DNA of 64,000 nt, taken from positions 49,595,786-49,659,785 of the forward strand of contig QCXZ01000041.1 in NCBI GenBank assembly GCA_025024175.1, in the 5' to 3' direction. The position numbers and the translations under genes were made by a program. The notes below the pieces were generated by a model that ran no database searches, was not told the DNA's origin, and saw nothing but the letters and a program-made list of their open reading frames with translations. Shown here in pieces: positions 59,500 to 64,000 of the stretch. How positions within the stretch are numbered: the first letter of the stretch is position 1; the number at the start of each line of letters is the position of its first letter. Source of the stretch: Rhyzopertha dominica. Its lineage: Eukaryota; Arthropoda; Insecta; Coleoptera; Bostrichidae.

Positions 59500-60573
59500 A
59501 ATACACGTCAATAGCCGGTTTCGTCTCCTTTTGCCTTAATAACTGCATTTATTCTGGGAGGTATAGTTTTTACAAGCTTTTCGCAATCTTCTGCGTTATA
59601 AAAGAATCCCATATATTTTGCAATTTTACGCGCATATCAGAAATGCTGCGCTGCGGATCATTTCTCAATTGCTGCTTCATCTTGTTCCATATAGTTTCGA
59701 TTACATTTAGATCAGACCTGCTGGAGGGCCAGCCAAGGACGGAAATGTTATCTTGCAGCCACTTTCTTGTGGTTTTGGCAGTATGGCAGGAGGCGCCATC
59801 TTGTTGAAAAGTAAAGTTTCCATCAGGTGGAATTGACTCCAACAAATTGGTTTCAAGAATGTTCTGATATTTTAGTGCGTTTACAATTTCGTCTATGAAG
59901 TGCAGTTTTCCACCACCATTAGCAGACACGCTTCCCTATATCATAACACCTGATGGAAATTTTCTTTTTCTTTTTAGGCAGTCTTTGTGGAAGGCTTCAT
60001 TTTTGTTTCTTATAACACGTGATCGATGGTCACCCACGCAAACATCAAATTTTGTTTCATCACTAAAAATGATCCTTTTCCAATCTTCGAAAGTCCACAT
60101 TGCCCGTTCCTTTGCCCACGCTAATCGTCTCTTTTTTTGTTTTTCCGTGAGCAACGGCTTTTCTTTTGCGTTAAACAATGAAAATGATGAATATGAAATT
60201 TTGCTTAAACATATGGACCTTATAAAAATGTAAACTAGAGTTATGAATCCAGCGACGACACGTTTCTCGTGAAACATTTCCCATTGTTTCTTCATTCAAT
60301 TTTGCTGTTATTTCTCTTAATGTACTTCGACGATCAGTTTTACAAATCTGAACAAGAGATCTTTGCATTCTGGAAGTGACTTTGCGTGGCCGACCAGCAC
60401 CATGTCTTGAAATTTGAATTGAACTCGTTTCTTTATACTTTTTTTACAATATCTGACACCGTGGACTTTGCGACGTTTATTTGCTTAGCAATATCCCGAA
60501 ACGTTTTTCCTTTGTGAAACAGTTTTACAATTAATTCTCTGATTGCACAATTAGTTGCTTTACCGCGTGACAT
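59500..60573 (-). pseudogene. Tc1-like transposase, D,D34E type, broken
   Basis: Starts at ATG 60573 with MSRGKATNCAIRELIVKLFH and an HTH (TFRDIAKQINVAKSTVSDIV), then a frameshift, SRMQRSLVQICKTDRRSTLR and CRRWIHNSSLHFYK, then a second shift. The next part (59936-60210) has KEKPLLTEKQKKRRLAWAKE and IIFSDETKF (first Asp). A TGG-to-TAG stop interrupts GVMIWGSVS. The last part (59570-59929) has FTFQQDGASCHTA (second Asp) and SSRSDLNVIETIWNKMK (third acidic residue Glu, with the usual NP changed). A last shift removes the C-terminus. All three acidic residues survive, but the reading is broken at several places. Confidence 0.88.
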
Positions 60574-60832
60574 TTTGGAGTCAATTGATATCTAATCGAC
60601 TTAATTGTCAATGCTATTTAATTGTTTTACTAACGTAACATTTATGTATCAGCAAATATCAACATTAGCTTAGTTCTATAAATCAGTATTACTTTATTTC
60701 AAAACAGTGTCGTATATATGATGTAAAACAATACATATTATAGTGTTATATAAATGGAAAACATGATATCGAATCCCTTACGGAAATTTTCAAACTTTTA
60801 CGAAAAATCAGTTGATGTCCGAACATTTCTGT

Positions 60833-61062
60833 CTTTGACTGGCCCTCCAGCGGTACTGATCTAAATGTAATCAAAACTATATGGAACAAGATGAAGCAGC
60901 AATTAAGAAATGATCCGCAGCGCAACATTTCTGATTTGCGAGTAAAATTGCAAAATATATGGGATTCTTTTACCGCAGAAGATTGCGAAAAGCTTGTAAA
61001 AACTATACTTGCAAAAATAAAAGCAATTATTAAGGCAAAGGGAAAAGCAAACAGCCATTGAC
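60833..61062 (+). pseudogene. Tc1-like transposase, C-terminal fragment
   Basis: The + strand reads the remnant of the third catalytic block (a TDLNVIKTIWNKMKQQLRND segment after a frame break), then RVKLQNIWDSFTAEDCEKLV and KTILAKIKAIIKAKGKANSH with a stop near 61062, followed by the element's inverted repeat to 61292. The catalytic Glu position reads Lys here (NVIKTIW), so this copy was inactive even apart from truncation. It preserves the C-terminus lost from the neighbouring minus-strand copy. Confidence 0.85.
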
Positions 61063-61299
61063 TTGTATTGTCCGAACATTTATGTGTCAATAAATATTGT
61101 ATTGTCATCAATATTAGTTTAATTGTATAAATCAATATTATTTTATTTCAAAACAGTGTTGTAAATATGATGTAAAACAACACATATTATAGTGTCATAT
61201 AAATGAAAAACGTGATATTGTATCCCCTACGGANATTTTCAAATTTTTATGAAATATCAGTTGATGTCCGAACATTTTTGTGTTAGGGCTCGTAGCAGT

Positions 61300-62600
61300 T
61301 CATCTCTTTTATTGTTATAGCTNAATGACAGTGTTTATTGACTACACAAACCAAATTTGCCACAATAGCAGNGGATATCGTTAACAAGGGCANTCTTGTA
61401 ATCTATCACCTCCAATTCGATCCATCATCCTTTATGGCAGAAAAAAACTTGAATTCATCATTTCCAGTCGATCTTTGATGCTTCGAGGATTCGCGTGTAA
61501 GAAAATGTTGAAGATAATAGATAGATATTTTTTTCTTTACGGGAACGACTGATTTCTGGAAATAGATTAAGTTGAATTAACCCAGCTATATAAATTACAG
61601 ATTTTTAAAAATGGGATGAAAAAATAGTGAAGGTATTCATAAAAGTGCAATTCTATACCGACGTGGTATGGCCACTCCCCCTGTTTATTTTTACCTTGCT
61701 TTGCTTCTTTTCATCTTTAATCTTTAGTACTATCACGCTATTCTACTATCGACGCAACTAATCATCCATAATTGCATTCTTCCTATAATCTTATTTAACT
61801 TCACCTTTAACATTTCTTGATCAACATTCATTAAAAATCTGCGCATAAAATTCAGTAAAGTTACTTTTTAACCATTTATAATATCCACAGGAGGTACTGA
61901 AACAGTTTGTTTTTACAGTATTTGAAAATAGTTATTTGTCAATTCATGAATATGTGGTATAATTAGATTAGAAAGGGGTACATTACTTTTGTGAAAAAAT
62001 CACCTATTATTATTTGAAAAAATGACATTGTAGTCAATTTAAACCGCCATTTGTGTAATTTAATTCACCGCGACAAATTTCTTTTCCCATTATTTAGATG
62101 CCACTAAACTTCTAGAACGTCTTTTCAAATTAGCTTCCCGTATTTACCAACCACTATTTGCGGTAACAGCAGAGCTTTCTCCCCCGTTTCGTGAGGTGTA
62201 CCACCACCAAAGCAAACCCCATTGTCCGGATTACACTACAGTCGTGGCGAACAAAACCTCAAGACTGAAATTAGCGATTCCCTTTCGTAAATATTTCACG
62301 TTGCCTACTTGCGAAACACACCGTATCGTTTTGTTCAATTGTTGAGGTAATGTTTACTCTAGTATAAGCGAAATTAGGTTGAGTGACTGAATTCCAAGAG
62401 AAAACAGGAATATAATGGGGGGTTAGATAATGGGCGGACGGGTACATAATTGTCCCGTCAGTTTTTAGGGATTCAATAAATCTTGTGTACCTCTTTTTAT
62501 TGTTTTTTATTTGTGCAAGCAGGGGAGCAACAAGCGCTCTATTGTAAATTAACGACGTACAAGACGTGGACATTTTTGTGTGTTAAATAATTTCAGTACA
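61300..62600. other. Non-coding DNA, nothing recognised
   Basis: N positions at 61323, 61372 and 61393. A GC-richer patch lies at 62080-62260. The frame 62271-62573 on the minus strand has no family resemblance. Confidence 0.35.
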
Positions 62601-62610
62601 ATCCAATCAC

Positions 62611-63944
62611 AGTGTCAATGCATTTAAGTAAGTACCGTTTTGGAATTGAAAAAAGACGTGCAAAGATATCGCAATAATTTTATCTTACATGAAAGCCTGT
62701 ACCTTAATCTACTTTTCTACATAATTTCAGTGAATATTGAGGCACTTGTCATAACGTGGCACCAGTTTTTGAATACCCTCCTCATAAAATTCTGCCGCCT
62801 GACTTGTTAACCACTGTATCACAAATGTTTCGACTTCGTTATCGTCTTGAAGACGCTGACCACCCAGATGTTTCTTCAAGTTCAGGAACAAATGGTAGTC
62901 GCTGGGCGCCAGATCAGGGCTGTATGGAGGATGATCTAGAGTTTCCCATTTAAAAGATTTGATGAGATCTTTGGTCCGATTAGCCACATGTGAACGGGCA
63001 TTGTCATGCAGCAAAACGATACCCTTACTCAACTTGCCACGTCTTTTGTTCTGGATTGCACGACGCAGATTGTTCAATGTCTTACAATAAGACACTGCAT
63101 TGATGGTCTTATTACGAGGCAGAAACTCCACTAGCAATACTCCTTTTCTGTCCCAAAAAACTGTGCACATGATTTTCCGGGCAGAAATTGTATGCTTAAA
63201 CTTCACTTTTTTGGGTGAAGATGAAGGTCGCCATTCCATGGATTGTTGTTTCGATTCTGGTGTGACGTAGGCCACCCATGTTTCGTCACCAGTAACAATT
63301 TGGTCTAAAAAATCTTCACCTTCATTGTGGTACCGCTCAAGGAAAGTCAATGCACTGCCTAAACGTTGGGTTTTGTGCAAATCCGTCAACATTTTCTGAA
63401 CCCAACGTGAACACAATTTCCGGTAATTCAGATTCTCGGTCACAATGCGATACAAAACACTACGAGAATATTGAAGAAAGCAGTCGCACAGTGATGAAAT
63501 TGTAAAGCGTCTGTTTTCTCTCACCTTTTCGTTCACTTTCTGCACCAAATCTTCATTAACGACCGAAGGACGCCCACTCCGTTCTTCATCATGCACATTT
63601 GTGCGGCCATCTTTAAATGCTCTCACCAATTTCCTTACCATTCCATCACTCATAATGTTTTGTCCGTAAACTTCACAGATCTCACGATGAATATCGATCG
63701 GTTTTACGCCTTTAGCACTAAGAAATCGTATAACAGCCCGTACTTCACAATCGGCGGGACTCACGATTGTCGGAGGCATCTTAAACACTCAGTAAACAAC
63801 GTATACAATGAAGAATGAAACTGTAATGGCGTCATTGCGTAGACAAGAGATGTAGGTAACCAGCGCGCATGCGCGGAACGCCGACCGTAGCGCTGCGGCG
63901 GCGGAATCGCAAAACGGTACTTACTTAAAAAACATGCCTCGTAT
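62611..63944 (-). mobile_element. Mariner element, nearly complete
   Basis: Positions 62624-62641 (TTAAGTAAGTACCGTTTT) and 63910-63927 (its exact complement) are inverted repeats. The right repeat continues outward to a CGTA/TATA junction near 63944, whereas the left outer part is more diverged. Length about 1.33 kb, with one transposase gene between, in the size range of mariner elements. Confidence 0.88.
62727..63788 (-). CDS. Mariner transposase, D,D34D type, nearly full length
   Basis: An uninterrupted 353-residue frame, the usual mariner length (about 345-350). The first methionine gives MFKMPPTIVS; the second one, three codons on, may be the real start. It has an N-terminal HTH region (VKPIDIHREICEVYGQNIMS, then KDGRTNVHDEERSGRPS), the linker WVQKMLTDLHK (WVPHXLT motif), TGDETWVAYV (first Asp), LLHDNARSHVA (second Asp) and YSPDLAPSDYHLF (third Asp), with 34 residues expected between the last two. 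The stop codon is TGA where the next in-frame codons read NYVEK then TAG, so the C-terminus seems shortened by about six residues through a GGA-to-TGA change. Cut-and-paste transposase; possibly active or nearly so. Confidence 0.93.
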   Translation of the reverse strand: MFKMPPTIVSPADCEVRAVIRFLSAKGVKPIDIHREICEVYGQNIMSDGMVRKLVRAFKDGRTNVHDEERSGRPSVVNEDLVQKVNEKVRENRRFTISSLCDCFLQYSRSVLYRIVTENLNYRKLCSRWVQKMLTDLHKTQRLGSALTFLERYHNEGEDFLDQIVTGDETWVAYVTPESKQQSMEWRPSSSPKKVKFKHTISARKIMCTVFWDRKGVLLVEFLPRNKTINAVSYCKTLNNLRRAIQNKRRGKLSKGIVLLHDNARSHVANRTKDLIKSFKWETLDHPPYSPDLAPSDYHLFLNLKKHLGGQRLQDDNEVETFVIQWLTSQAAEFYEEGIQKLVPRYDKCLNIH

Positions 63945-64000
63945 ATCAGCAAATTTAGATAAATGGTCAACAATATTCCCTCTATCTACTATAAGCGATA

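Larger units (their letters stand above)
59290..61292. mobile_element. Composite Tc1-like structure with intact outer ends
   Basis: The outer ends are inverted copies: CGAGCCCTGACACAAAAATG at 59290 and its near-exact complement ending at 61292, each beside a TA dinucleotide (59288-59289 and 61293-61294). Inside is one nearly full-length element with its transposase on the minus strand (59290 to about 60832), whose right inverted repeat has lost its outermost 15 or so bases, joined directly to the C-terminal part of a second copy on the + strand (60833-61292). The inverted repeats are about 190-200 bp. Confidence 0.85.

Overview
The window looks like a nuclear scaffold from an arthropod, most likely an insect (a beetle is my guess, not shown). 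It is AT-rich, with sparse coding sequence split by GT/AG introns, and it carries many decayed transposable elements of kinds common in insects: mariner, Tc1, IS630-like DDE, Penelope, RTE and jockey-type elements. There are no bacterial-type operons, ribosome binding sites, CRISPR arrays or recognisable rRNA/tRNA genes. Scattered N bases mark a draft assembly.

One host gene is certain: a voltage-gated potassium channel of the KCNQ family, clearly of the KCNQ1 type, on the + strand. Five internal coding exons are visible: 26946-27036 (S1), 39930-40056 (S2 and the S2-S3 loop), 44870-45045 (S3 and S4), 45503-45760 (S5, pore and S6) and 57602-57838 (end of S6 and calmodulin-binding helix A). All have good splice sites and compatible phases, giving 263 codons. 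The first coding exon and the C-terminal exons (helix B onward) were not found and probably lie outside the window. As I recall the human gene, several intron positions match it.

Layout: 1-8950 is AT-rich DNA with two more GC-rich islands and no recognisable gene. 8950-26900 is a graveyard of elements: an IS630-like DDE relic, a tandem repeat of about 300 bp, a non-LTR reverse transcriptase relic, two head-to-tail Penelope copies (one with a GIY-YIG endonuclease), two mariner-like relics, a second RT relic and a Penelope 3' end with an inverted terminal piece. KCNQ intron 27037-39929 holds a jockey-type RT with a single frameshift, an RTE 3' end, Penelope debris, a long inverted repeat, an RT relic split by a tandem array, and a Tc1 element with long inverted repeats. 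Intron 40057-44869 holds palindromic repeats and a Mutator-like fragment. Intron 45761-57601 holds two DDE elements, an RTE copy and a mariner-like element with long inverted repeats. After the last KCNQ exon come a composite Tc1 structure (59290-61292) and a nearly intact mariner (about 62611-63944).

Apart from the channel exons, nearly everything recognisable is mobile DNA. I found no convincing new multi-gene system. The most unusual structures are the mobile tandem repeat of about 297-302 bp, for which an unoccupied site can be seen, and the composite Tc1 unit with intact outer ends.
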